23,930 nt of DNA, from IMG/VR virus record IMGVR_UViG_3300028840_000452, positions 1 to 23,930 of that record. One strand, written 5' to 3'. The number at the start of each line of letters is the position of its first letter. The stretch's first letter is position 1. A program made the position numbers and the translations under genes. A model generated the notes under the pieces. The model was not told the DNA's origin, searched no databases, and saw only the letters and a list, made by a program, of their open reading frames with translations. Of the stretch, positions 1 through 7,237 are shown piece after piece. The stretch is from a virus.

Positions 1-563
1 CGTTGCAGCTTCTTCCCTCGCGTGAAGAAGTAGACGAGACGAGACTCCCCGCCGGCGATCCTCTGAAAGATCCCGGTCCCTGGGATCAGATACGTCCCCG
101 TTTCGGCGACGGACTTCCGAGCCTTTCCTGACTTCATCCGCTCGAAGCGGAGCCGCTTCATCCGGAGCTCGACCGGGACCGTCGACTCGAAGGTCGGTCG
201 CGCCGGCCCTCCGACGACGGGCTCGGCCACGTAGCGCGCGCCCGGCGTCGCCGGCTTCCGCTCGGCGCCGCGCTCGAAGAGCGAGAGCAAGAGCCGCGGC
301 TTCTGACCGACGGAGATCGTCGCGAAAGGACGCGCGTCCTTCACCGACGCGAAAGGCTTGATGATCGCGGCCTGTCTCCGGATGAACTCCGGTTTTCGGA
401 CGGTGAACTCCTCCTCGACCCGCTCGCGCGCTGTCTTCTGGACGAGCTTCGCTGTCTTGTTGATAGCGTTGACCGCGGCGTAGGCGAGCCGCTTGCGACC
501 ATTACGCATCCGGAGTAGGAGTTGCGTCGAGTCGAACTTCGCCTCAATGCGGAACTCAGCCAC
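1..563 (-). CDS. Minor tail protein Z-like (gpZ), partial at 3' end
   Basis: About 187 residues are visible and the C-terminus runs off the window. The start is GTG at 563, chosen because AGGAGG lies about 9 nt upstream and the frame reads cleanly from there. The N-terminal part (AVNAINKTAKLVQKTARERV, about residues 30-50) and the later basic segment ending GTGIFQRIAGGESRLVYFF resemble the gpZ/prophage minor tail protein Z family, which completes and stabilises the tail tube end in lambda-like phages. Its start overlaps the stop of the helix-turn-helix gene by 8 nt, so the two are translationally coupled. Its position is odd: in lambda, Z lies between FII and U near the head genes, whereas here it follows the hub gene. 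The family assignment rests on overall pattern, not on a catalytic motif. Confidence 0.7.
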   Translation of the reverse strand, partial: MAEFRIEAKFDSTQLLLRMRNGRKRLAYAAVNAINKTAKLVQKTARERVEEEFTVRKPEFIRRQAAIIKPFASVKDARPFATISVGQKPRLLLSLFERGAERKPATPGARYVAEPVVGGPARPTFESTVPVELRMKRLRFERMKSGKARKSVAETGTYLIPGTGIFQRIAGGESRLVYFFTRGKKLQ

Positions 564-855
564 GCCCGTCGCCCTCCTGACTCTCCTCCCGGACCAGCCG
601 ATCGCGCTCCCGTCGGTGACTGTAGATCGCATCGAGCGAGAGCCTTCCGCGCGAGAGCTCGACGAGCGCGCGCGCGCGATCGGGGCTCGGCCGGTGACCC
701 TGAAGCCACTCGTAGATCGCGCCCTTCGTGACCCGGACCTCCGGATCCGGATGATTGCGGAGCGCTTTGTGGATCTCGGGGACTCCGACCTCGGCGACGA
801 ATCTCCCGAAGCGCGTCCTCCAGCGAGGGAGCGCTCGGCGGCAATAGTCGGACAT
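556..855 (-). CDS. Small helix-turn-helix DNA-binding protein (Cro/YdaS-like)
   Basis: 99 residues from ATG at 855. This internal ATG is chosen because GGAGGAGG lies about 10-15 nt upstream, and longer readings back to 1002 begin inside a promoter-like region. Residues about 39-75 (RVTKGAIYEWLQGHRPSP, then a hydrophobic helix ALVELSRGRLSLDAIYSHR) look like a two-helix DNA-recognition unit followed by a packing helix, as in small phage Cro/YdaS-type repressors or adaptors. The C-terminus is highly charged. It is the first gene of a two-gene unit with the gpZ-like gene and has its own promoter-like sequence upstream. A regulator inside a tail locus suggests it controls late genes or its own unit, which is inference. 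It could also be a non-regulatory DNA-binding virion protein. Confidence 0.62.
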   Translation of the reverse strand: MSDYCRRALPRWRTRFGRFVAEVGVPEIHKALRNHPDPEVRVTKGAIYEWLQGHRPSPDRARALVELSRGRLSLDAIYSHRRERDRLVREESQEGDGRG

Positions 856-917
856 CGGCGGGAGCCTCCTCCGACGGCGGATTGTGGGATCATCGTCCGG
901 CGAGCCTACTCGGGGAC

Positions 918-947
918 GGTCTAGCACGACGGCGGGATTTCTGTCAA
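918..947 (-). promoter_or_regulatory. Sigma70-like promoter for the HTH/gpZ-like unit
   Basis: On the minus strand a perfect -35 hexamer TTGACA (947-942) is followed after 18 bp by TAGACC (923-918). Transcription would start near 910, giving a leader of about 55 nt before the ATG at 855. It lies in the 109-bp gap after the hub gene, one of the few real gaps in the minus-strand block. This suggests the HTH and gpZ-like genes can be transcribed independently of the tail operon. Confidence 0.5.
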
Positions 948-964
948 GGGAAGATCGCGCTTCG

Positions 965-3460
965 TCAGCGGGAGAGCTCCCAAACGATCTTGCGGAGCGC
1001 ATAGTGGCCGGAGCAAATCGTGTCGATCTCGACCCGGAGCGAGTTGTTGAGCCGGCCGAGACCGCCCTCCGTGATCTCGTCCGCTTCGAGGTAGGTCCAC
1101 GTCTCGCCGGTGAGCCCGGTCTCCGTGTGGATCAGCGTCCCGAGCTCGCCGTAGACCCGGATCGTGTACGTCGTCCCGTCCTCGGGAGCGTCGGTCTCGC
1201 CCGAGGTCGCGTAGCCCCAAACGCCGAGCCGGTTTCGGTGCGCCCAAGAGACGGTGAGCTCGCCGGTGATTGTCGCCGGGTAGCTGTCCCCGTTGAAGCG
1301 GACGTCGGTCGGACAGTAAGCGAGCTCGCGCCTCGCGGTCGAGAGTGCGGAGATCGTCTCCGTCGGGCAGGAGTCGATGTCGTAGCCGCCCATGTTATTG
1401 TACGGCTGAAACTTGATCCCCGTCGACCCGGAGCCCGGTATATGAACGACGCCGGACGAATAGCTGACGAACCAGATCCGCTTGCCGGACGCGAACGAGG
1501 TCGGCGCGGTGTCACAGCACCCGCGCGCGAGCCCGGTCAGCGTGATCGTGCCGGCGAGCTCGTTGATCGTGACGTTCTCGAAGGCGATTATCTCCTCCAG
1601 ATCGCTCTGCGTCGGGTCGGTCCCCTCGAAGATCAGCGCGAGATTGAGCCCGGCGTCGAACTCGGCCGAGTTGCGCGAGACGAGGCGCTCGGCGGCGTCG
1701 GTCCCGAGCGTCGCGTAGATCGTCGCCGAGGTCTCGTTGATCGCCGCGGAGAGCTCGGCGCTCGGCGTGAAGAACGGGAAGCGCGTCGACTCGTCCTCGA
1801 CGATCGCATTGTAGCCTTTCGAGATCCCGACCGACGCGCGCGACGCGAGCGTCAGAACCTGTTGCGCGCCTCCGTCGGGAACGGCGAGATTCTTTACGGC
1901 CTCGTAGGGACCGAGCGCGACGGCCTGATCCGCGAGCATCGGGACCGGCCCGGCCGGGTCGACCCACTCGGAATCATCCGGCGGCGTGTAGGCGGTCCAA
2001 TCAATCGCGAAGTAATCCTCGATCGCTTCGAGCTCGATCCGGCCGGAGACGAGCTCGCCTTTGCCGATCTGCTGGACCCGGCAGACCATCGACGAGATCC
2101 CGAGCTTCGGCCAATCGAGCTTGAACGGAGAGCCCGGTCGGAAGGACCACGCCGAGCGGTCGGCGTTGATCGAGAGCGTCGCGAGCGGATACGAGAGCCC
2201 GGCGAGCGCCTTCGACGCCGCGCGCGCCGCCGTCGCTTCGTGCGAGAAGCCGCGGAGATTGAGATCTTGCGTCGAGATCTCCCCGCCGGCGGCCTCGATC
2301 GCGGCTTGATTCTGAGCGATCACAGTCTTAGAGACGTAGCCGTCGCGCCGGTTGATGTACTGGACCCGGACCTGATTCTTGAGATCGGTCCACGCCGACC
2401 GCGCGTAAGCCGTGACGGTGCAGTTTGTCTCGTCGAGGACCGGGAGCTCCTCCTCGTCGTAGTCGAAGCGAACGAGGTCGAGCACCAGGAGCCCCGTCGA
2501 CGGCTCGACGTAGACGACGCCGTCAATGTGTCGCAGGATGTCGAGGAGAAGATCTTTCGCCGAGACCTCCGCGTCGACGAGCATCGAGAGCCCGAGCTCC
2601 TCCTCCGCGAGCGTCGTCCCGGCGGCGCGGAAGGAGTCGACGTCGATGTTCCCGACGGGGATCCCGAGCCCGTTGAGGCTCGGCGCGGTCGTGAGGAGAT
2701 CGTAGATCATGCAAGCGGGATTCGCGTCCTGGCCGATCCGATGATAGTCGAGCGGGAGCGAGAGCGAGTTAGGACAACGCCGGAGCTCGATCGCGACGTC
2801 CTTGATGTAGGGAGACGTCCCCCAATAGAAACCTGTGAGCGTCTGCGTTTCGTGCAGCCTGAAAACAGCGTAGCAGATTCCGCGATACGCCGGCAGATTC
2901 GAGGAGATCTTCTGCGCGAGGTAGTTGTCGATCGGCTGAGTCGTCGAGCCGCGGTAGACGAGGATGTCTCCCCACAGACCGCCCTCGCCGTCGACGCCGC
3001 CGAAGTACTCGAACGCCTGCACGTCGAAGCCGTCGTACTCGGAGCGCGAGTAGCGCGTGTAGCCCTCCTCGTAGAAGTGCGGGAGCGCGTTGCGATAGGG
3101 AAGCGGCTCGCCGTCGAACCACGGACGGAGCGCGGCGTCGATCTCTCCGGAGCAAAGAACGAGATTCATCCCGAGATAGTAGTCGTAGCCTTTGGTGACC
3201 GTCTCCGAAGTGAACCAGCCCGTAGAGATCTCCTCCTCGATCGGCGTCACCTTGAGATCACCGTACCACGCGAGCATCGGTCCGGAGCACAGGACCGTCC
3301 CCCACGCGACGGGGATCGGCCGGCCCTCGCCGGTCGTCGGGACTCGGAAGTCGGAGAGCCCGGCGGGATCCGGCGAGTCGAAGTTAGGCTTCGGCTTGAC
3401 GAGATCGTAGACGAGCGAGAGCCCGATCTGGATCAGCATCATCACCCACCACGCGACCAC
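965..3460 (-). CDS. Tail tip / hub protein (gpJ / GTA-hub-like)
   Basis: 831 residues. The start is taken as GTG at 3460, with AGGAGGT 6-7 nt upstream and 11 nt after the previous stop; the longer TTG start at 3481 would put the ribosome site inside the gene. The N-terminus is hydrophobic (VVAWWVMMLIQIGLSLVYDL), followed by a region with VAWGTVLCSGPMLAWYGDL typical of central tail-tip proteins that form the baseplate hub and tail opening. The central part resembles the hub of lambda-like and gene-transfer-agent tails. The last 130 residues or so (TVSWAHRNRLGVWGYA onward) look like a fibronectin-type III beta domain ending the molecule, where host contact would occur. It is the last gene of the tail operon, right after the BR0599-type gene. 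No separate NlpC/P60 peptidase gene is present beside it. Confidence 0.8.
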   Translation of the reverse strand: MVAWWVMMLIQIGLSLVYDLVKPKPNFDSPDPAGLSDFRVPTTGEGRPIPVAWGTVLCSGPMLAWYGDLKVTPIEEEISTGWFTSETVTKGYDYYLGMNLVLCSGEIDAALRPWFDGEPLPYRNALPHFYEEGYTRYSRSEYDGFDVQAFEYFGGVDGEGGLWGDILVYRGSTTQPIDNYLAQKISSNLPAYRGICYAVFRLHETQTLTGFYWGTSPYIKDVAIELRRCPNSLSLPLDYHRIGQDANPACMIYDLLTTAPSLNGLGIPVGNIDVDSFRAAGTTLAEEELGLSMLVDAEVSAKDLLLDILRHIDGVVYVEPSTGLLVLDLVRFDYDEEELPVLDETNCTVTAYARSAWTDLKNQVRVQYINRRDGYVSKTVIAQNQAAIEAAGGEISTQDLNLRGFSHEATAARAASKALAGLSYPLATLSINADRSAWSFRPGSPFKLDWPKLGISSMVCRVQQIGKGELVSGRIELEAIEDYFAIDWTAYTPPDDSEWVDPAGPVPMLADQAVALGPYEAVKNLAVPDGGAQQVLTLASRASVGISKGYNAIVEDESTRFPFFTPSAELSAAINETSATIYATLGTDAAERLVSRNSAEFDAGLNLALIFEGTDPTQSDLEEIIAFENVTINELAGTITLTGLARGCCDTAPTSFASGKRIWFVSYSSGVVHIPGSGSTGIKFQPYNNMGGYDIDSCPTETISALSTARRELAYCPTDVRFNGDSYPATITGELTVSWAHRNRLGVWGYATSGETDAPEDGTTYTIRVYGELGTLIHTETGLTGETWTYLEADEITEGGLGRLNNSLRVEIDTICSGHYALRKIVWELSR

Positions 3461-3471
3461 GGACCGACCTC

Positions 3472-4302
3472 CTAACCCCAAAGATGTCGCGAGTCCCAGG
3501 GAGTGTCTAGCCGAGAGCGAAAGACGTTCTTCCCCGGAATGTGCGACCAGCCGAGATGATTGATTAGATTGTTGAACTTGTCGAGGCAGGACGCCGCGCG
3601 GTGGCTACATCCCCAGTAAGCCCAACACTCGTCCAGCGATTCGAGCCCCGGCATCGGGGACAAGAGCGTGATCGTGTCCCCGACATGATCCGCGATAAAC
3701 CGCGTCTCGCCGTCCGGCGCCTGTAGCTTGCCGGCGCTGAACCATCCATCAGCGCGGAGCGCGAAGTCGTTCGAGGTCACCGTCCGGCCGGAGACCGTCG
3801 TGATCGTGACCGCGTCCCGGCAGGACGTCGGATTAGCTCCGCACCCGGCCGAGAAGAGCACGTGATTGCACGGCGTCTGCATCTGTAGCGGCGGGAATCC
3901 TCGCGTGAGCGCGGCCGCGATCGAGGTAGCCGTGAGCTCGACCTCCGTCTCCTCGAAGGCGGCGCGGACGATCTTCCCTGAGAAGATCGCGATCGCCTCC
4001 GTCTCGTCCCCGCGGTGCGCCCGGTAGTGAGTGAACCAGACCGGCGTCGAGGGACTCTCGGCGATAAAGAGCTCCGCGACGGGATTCGCGACCGGGAGCC
4101 GGAGCGAGAGCGTCTCGCCGGTGTCCTCCTTCGTTTGTCGGACCTCGCCGCGCGTGATCGTCTCCGGCGTGAACGTCCCGATCGGGAACGTAATCTCTCG
4201 ATCGGCCGAGGTATAGAGCCAGACGTCGTCACCCTGGACGAAGCGGAAGCCCTCGATCGGTTGCGCGCCGTAACGGGATTTCTCTCGATCGTCGTAAGCC
4301 AA
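3472..4302 (-). CDS. Phage_BR0599 / DUF2163-type tail protein
   Basis: 276 residues from a TTG start at 4302, supported by GGAGGG 7-8 nt upstream. The N-terminal two thirds are beta-rich (the DUF2163-like part). The C-terminal third has the family's cysteine-rich pattern: CNHVLFSAGCGANPTSC, the ADGWFSAGKL segment, and a closing CSHRAASCLDKFNNLINHLG followed by IPGKN. Proteins of this family sit between the distal tail protein and the hub in many siphophages and in gene transfer agents, and are thought to bind the hub. It lies 11 nt upstream of the hub start. The conserved cysteines may bind a metal or form disulfides; that is inference. Confidence 0.85.
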   Translation of the reverse strand: MAYDDREKSRYGAQPIEGFRFVQGDDVWLYTSADREITFPIGTFTPETITRGEVRQTKEDTGETLSLRLPVANPVAELFIAESPSTPVWFTHYRAHRGDETEAIAIFSGKIVRAAFEETEVELTATSIAAALTRGFPPLQMQTPCNHVLFSAGCGANPTSCRDAVTITTVSGRTVTSNDFALRADGWFSAGKLQAPDGETRFIADHVGDTITLLSPMPGLESLDECWAYWGCSHRAASCLDKFNNLINHLGWSHIPGKNVFRSRLDTPWDSRHLWG

Positions 4303-4334
4303 GATCGCGCCCTCCGATTTCGACGGCTCGCCGG

Positions 4335-4452
4335 CTGAAAACGGCCTCCGTCAGTCCCTTGTGGCGGGACTTCTCGACGCTCCGCGACCGATCGGTCGCG
4401 GTCCCTCCCGAACGTCGCTGACAGCCGTTTTCGGGCTCTAAAGCCCGATTTT
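4335..4452 (+). ncRNA. Candidate structured RNA, antisense-oriented, in tail operon gap
   Basis: This occupies a 167-bp gap (4303-4469) in a tail operon whose other junctions abut or overlap. Read on the plus strand, 4335-4345 pairs with 4424-4434 (11 bp including one U.G). GTCAG 4350-4354 pairs with CTGAC 4418-4422. AGTCCC 4353-4358 pairs with GGGACT 4366-4371, and CGACG 4375-4379 with CGTCG 4413-4417, which encloses a 20-base perfect palindrome at 4382-4401. The result is a closed stem with two inner arms, followed by an intrinsic terminator. Two facts favour the plus strand: the U-run lies at its 3' side, and one P1 pair is U.G on plus but A.C on minus. No convincing plus-strand promoter was found. 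A minus-strand mRNA structure or a small mobile element remain alternatives. Confidence 0.45.
4431..4452 (+). terminator. Intrinsic terminator facing the plus strand
   Basis: A 7-bp stem, TCGGGCT (4431-4437) with AGCCCGA (4442-4448), and a 4-nt loop CTAA are followed directly by TTTT (4449-4452). On the minus strand the stem is followed by A residues, so it would not terminate the tail operon. Its 5' arm overlaps the 3' arm of the outer stem of the upstream folded element (4424-4434), so the two structures compete. Confidence 0.6.
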
Positions 4453-4469
4453 GACACTATCAGCGCTTG

Positions 4470-5102
4470 TCAGGAGCCCTCCGTCGGCGCTTCGAGCGGG
4501 AGCTCCCGGACCATGATCGTCGCCTCCGCGTGATCGGTATCCGGATACGAGATCGAGACCCGATCCGAGTCCAGCCGGCAGAGCTTGAGGAAGGAGATCA
4601 CCGTCTCGCCGGCGTCGAAGTCCTGAGTCGCGCCCGGATCAATCGTCAGCGATTCCGTCTCGCCGTCTCCGGGATCGTCGGCGTCGTCGATCCGATAGTA
4701 GCTCATCCCTCCGGGAATCCCGTGAGTCCAGATCGCCACGTGCCGGCGCGCGCCCGTTGTCCCGAACATCTGCTGAGTGTAGCGGATCCAGACGATCGAC
4801 GCGATCGTCGCGTCGGTCAGGAGATCCTCCGAGAGCGTAAGATCCCACTGATACGACGGGAGCCAGAACGGGACCGCGCGCCCCTTCCGCGCTTCGAGGA
4901 AGGCGCGCATCGTCGTTATTTCGTCGCGCCCGAACGCCGTCCAAGTGAACGGCCGGACGGCCGCGGGACTCTCGGAGATCGCGTCGCTGTAGCGCTTGCC
5001 GGTCTCCCCGTCGAGCAGCTCCATCTTGCGTTTCAAGCGCTCGTCGATCGGCCCGATCCGATTGTAGTCGAGCTCTAGGACGTCGAATCCGAGGTAGCTC
5101 AA
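4470..5102 (-). CDS. Tail-tip protein of the distal-tail / DUF2460-like region
   Basis: 210 residues from TTG at 5102, which overlaps the previous gene's TGA as TTGA, a coupling arrangement seen repeatedly in this operon. The longer upstream reading lies in a shadow frame of the previous gene and is rejected. A segment near residues 55-85 (TMRAFLEARKGRAVPFWLPSY) matches a pattern common in phage tail-tip proteins located just before BR0599-type genes. The second half contains beta strands and charged loops. I infer a structural role between the tail tube end and the hub. There is no enzymatic motif. After its stop comes the 167-bp folded gap, so coupling to the next gene is broken here. Confidence 0.6.
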   Translation of the reverse strand: MSYLGFDVLELDYNRIGPIDERLKRKMELLDGETGKRYSDAISESPAAVRPFTWTAFGRDEITTMRAFLEARKGRAVPFWLPSYQWDLTLSEDLLTDATIASIVWIRYTQQMFGTTGARRHVAIWTHGIPGGMSYYRIDDADDPGDGETESLTIDPGATQDFDAGETVISFLKLCRLDSDRVSISYPDTDHAEATIMVRELPLEAPTEGS

Positions 5103-6175
5103 GGCGTCCACCCGTCGATGTCGAAGCTGACCGACTGCGAGATCGCTTCGAGCGATTGCCAGCTGATCCCCTCGTCGTCGGACGCCCTCCCGACGACCAT
5201 CGGGACGACCGCCGTCTCCGTCGCCGGCCAGCTGTTTTGTAGACCGCTCGTAATCACAACGTGGTCGCTCTCGACGGAGTCGATCGTCTGGACCTCCCAA
5301 GAGAACGGCGAGCGCCAGAGCATAACAAGCCCGCCGGCGACGAAGGGAATATCTGTAGTTGTGCAGTAGATCGAGAGATCGTCGGCCGCGGCCGCGATCG
5401 CGAGCGGTGTCTGGAACTGCCAGCGCGCGACGCCGAAGGCGCGCGCCTGATTGCCGAACATGATCGCGTTCGACATCTGAGCCTCGCGGCGATTCGTGAG
5501 CGTCACCGAGTAGGCAATCCGGCCGACAGGGACGGCGCGAAGCTGGACTCGTTGCTCCATGCCCTCGAAGCCGGCCTCGATCACGTCGGTCAGATAGCCG
5601 AAGTCCTCCTCGACGGGACTCAGCATATCCGGCGGGAACGGGAACGGGATCAGCCGGAAGCCGACGAGCGCGAGATTAGTCCCGGCGACGTCGATCCCGT
5701 CGAACTCCCACGTGACGAGATTGTCGATCAGCGGATTCCCCTCCGCGGAGACCTGGACGACGTAGACCTTCGACTCGCTCGCCGGATAGTGGGTCGGCGT
5801 CCCGAGCGGGTCGACGACCGTGATCCCGGCCGGCCCGGTGACGACTATGTCGTCGAGCGTCCGCGCGCGCGTGAGGAAGGCGTTGTAGATCTCGACCTCT
5901 ACCTCCTGCAGAGAGACGACCGACCCGAGATCGCGCTCGCGCGGGATCACGTGGATCCGATCGAAGTAGAGGAGACCGTAAAGGCGCCCGAGGATCCCTG
6001 ACATTGAGTAAGCGTCGGGACGAGGATCCGCGAGGTCGCCTCGGGCGCCGGTAGGCGGCAAGCCGAGGACGGTCGAGAGCGCCGTCGTAGGATAGGGGAT
6101 CGTCGCTCCGTCGAGATCGGCGGTCCCAACCTCGGGGAGAGAGAGCCACGAAGGAGCGCGCGTCCCGCTCGCCAT
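5099..6175 (-). CDS. Tail-tip structural protein
   Basis: 358 residues from ATG at 6175, with AAGGGAG about 6 nt upstream and one base between the previous stop and this start. The protein is beta-rich without transmembrane segments. Near residues 205-260 it has a pattern (QRVQLRAVPVGRIAYSVTL, then FGNQARAFGVARWQFQTPL) that resembles the segment of distal tail proteins in which Q-R-x-L is followed some 40 residues later by a W within the tube-facing domain. It ends overlapping the next gene (TTGA). I take it as a virion tail protein from position and composition, but do not recognise the exact family. Confidence 0.6.
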   Translation of the reverse strand: MASGTRAPSWLSLPEVGTADLDGATIPYPTTALSTVLGLPPTGARGDLADPRPDAYSMSGILGRLYGLLYFDRIHVIPRERDLGSVVSLQEVEVEIYNAFLTRARTLDDIVVTGPAGITVVDPLGTPTHYPASESKVYVVQVSAEGNPLIDNLVTWEFDGIDVAGTNLALVGFRLIPFPFPPDMLSPVEEDFGYLTDVIEAGFEGMEQRVQLRAVPVGRIAYSVTLTNRREAQMSNAIMFGNQARAFGVARWQFQTPLAIAAAADDLSIYCTTTDIPFVAGGLVMLWRSPFSWEVQTIDSVESDHVVITSGLQNSWPATETAVVPMVVGRASDDEGISWQSLEAISQSVSFDIDGWTP

Positions 6176-6176
6176 G

Positions 6177-7226
6177 CTACGCTCCCTTCACAACTGCGAA
6201 GTGCGGGAAGAGCATGTAGTTGACGCCGCCGACCGCCAGGACGTCGCCGGCAGCGTACCCGTGACCAACGGCCTCTGTCCAGTAGATCGACGGCGCGTAA
6301 CCGATCGGCGCCCAACGAGCGCCGGGATCCGTGAGGACGTAGTTGTGGAGCGGGAGAAGGAGCGCGCCGGCGAAGGCGGTCTGATGTGTCCGGTCGAGGA
6401 TGTGAATGTAGCCGGGGAACTCCTCCTCGTCGATTGTCCCGTCGGTAGCCGGATTCAGATTGAGCGCGCATCGCATGAAGCGCCCGGTCCCGCCGAAGTT
6501 GGCCGTCTCGCTGACTCCGTTATGAATCCAGCGCGCGGAATAGGTCGCGGCGTCGACCCGAACGTAGGCGGTCGGTTGCACATAAGTGAGCGTTCCCGAG
6601 TAGGAGCGGTGCCGATTCTGGTGAGACATCGGCGGGAGAGCGGAGAGCTCCGTCCCGTAGCCGTCGGAGTCAGGATTCGCGCCGTCGTGCGTGTTGTAGG
6701 ACGCGCAAGCGGAGCCGAAGAAGTAAGGGAAGTCCTCCGGCTGACCGACCTCGGAGAGATCGGCGCCGAATCCGAAGTAGGCGAAGATCCCCGGAGAGCG
6801 CTCGACGACTACGATGATATTGTCCGAGCCGTCGTCGAAAAAGTGATAGGCGGCGACGGAGCCGGACGGGAGATTGATCCCGCACCCGACGGAGTAGCCG
6901 TCCGGCGGGTGGATCGGCGCGCCGGCTTGCTCGTACCATTCGAGCGAGCCGGAGTAGCCGGTCCCGAGGTAGAGCCCGATCCCGTAGCCGCCGTCACCGT
7001 AGTCCCGGTAGAGCGGATCGGGATCGTCGTCGCGCATCCAGATCCGCTCGTTCATCGCGGCGCGCATGTTGACGTAGAGACCCGACTTGTGAAGGTGAGC
7101 GCGCCATCCTGAGCCGTCGCCGGTCGAGGAGTCGAGCGTCCATCCCTGACCCGTCAGCCAGGAGACGAACGTCGTCAGAAGATTCGTCGGCGACGAGCTG
7201 ATCCCGGTCGTATAAGCAGCGGCCAT
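6177..7226 (-). CDS. Virion tail protein, paralogue of the upstream gene's C-terminus
   Basis: 349 residues from ATG at 7226; AGGACGGGGA lies 4-13 nt upstream and the previous stop is at 7238-7240. It is rich in glycine, tyrosine and aromatic residues, consistent with surface beta structure. The C-terminal pattern (sequence around YAAGDVLAVGGVNYMLFPHFAV) resembles the end of the neighbouring upstream protein (ALTAETMIDDPDYAYRWIAFHNIF), and both have a segment with hydrophobic strand-turn-strand before a Y-F-G-F motif (IFAYFGFGADL here, YEIAYFGFLDSY there). The two are probably diverged duplicates that form parts of the tail tip or adhesion device. No enzymatic residues are recognised. Confidence 0.6.
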   Translation of the reverse strand: MAAAYTTGISSSPTNLLTTFVSWLTGQGWTLDSSTGDGSGWRAHLHKSGLYVNMRAAMNERIWMRDDDPDPLYRDYGDGGYGIGLYLGTGYSGSLEWYEQAGAPIHPPDGYSVGCGINLPSGSVAAYHFFDDGSDNIIVVVERSPGIFAYFGFGADLSEVGQPEDFPYFFGSACASYNTHDGANPDSDGYGTELSALPPMSHQNRHRSYSGTLTYVQPTAYVRVDAATYSARWIHNGVSETANFGGTGRFMRCALNLNPATDGTIDEEEFPGYIHILDRTHQTAFAGALLLPLHNYVLTDPGARWAPIGYAPSIYWTEAVGHGYAAGDVLAVGGVNYMLFPHFAVVKGA

Positions 7227-7237
7227 GATTCCCCGTC

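Noticed and set aside
884-3475. A very long plus-strand reading frame (863 codons) opposite the hub gene
   Set aside because: It is Arg/Asp/Val-rich shadow sequence caused by the codon pattern of the real minus-strand gene; no ribosome site, no recognisable domain, and the minus strand has clear family motifs.
4335-4434. Small inverted-repeat mobile element (MITE)
   Set aside because: The 11-bp ends form an inverted repeat, but I see no convincing target-site duplication, no second copy in the window, and an intrinsic terminator built into one end.
4430-4450. Minus-strand TTTAGAGC reminiscent of CRISPR/tracrRNA repeat sequence
   Set aside because: It is part of a terminator hairpin; there is no repeat array, anti-repeat or Cas gene.
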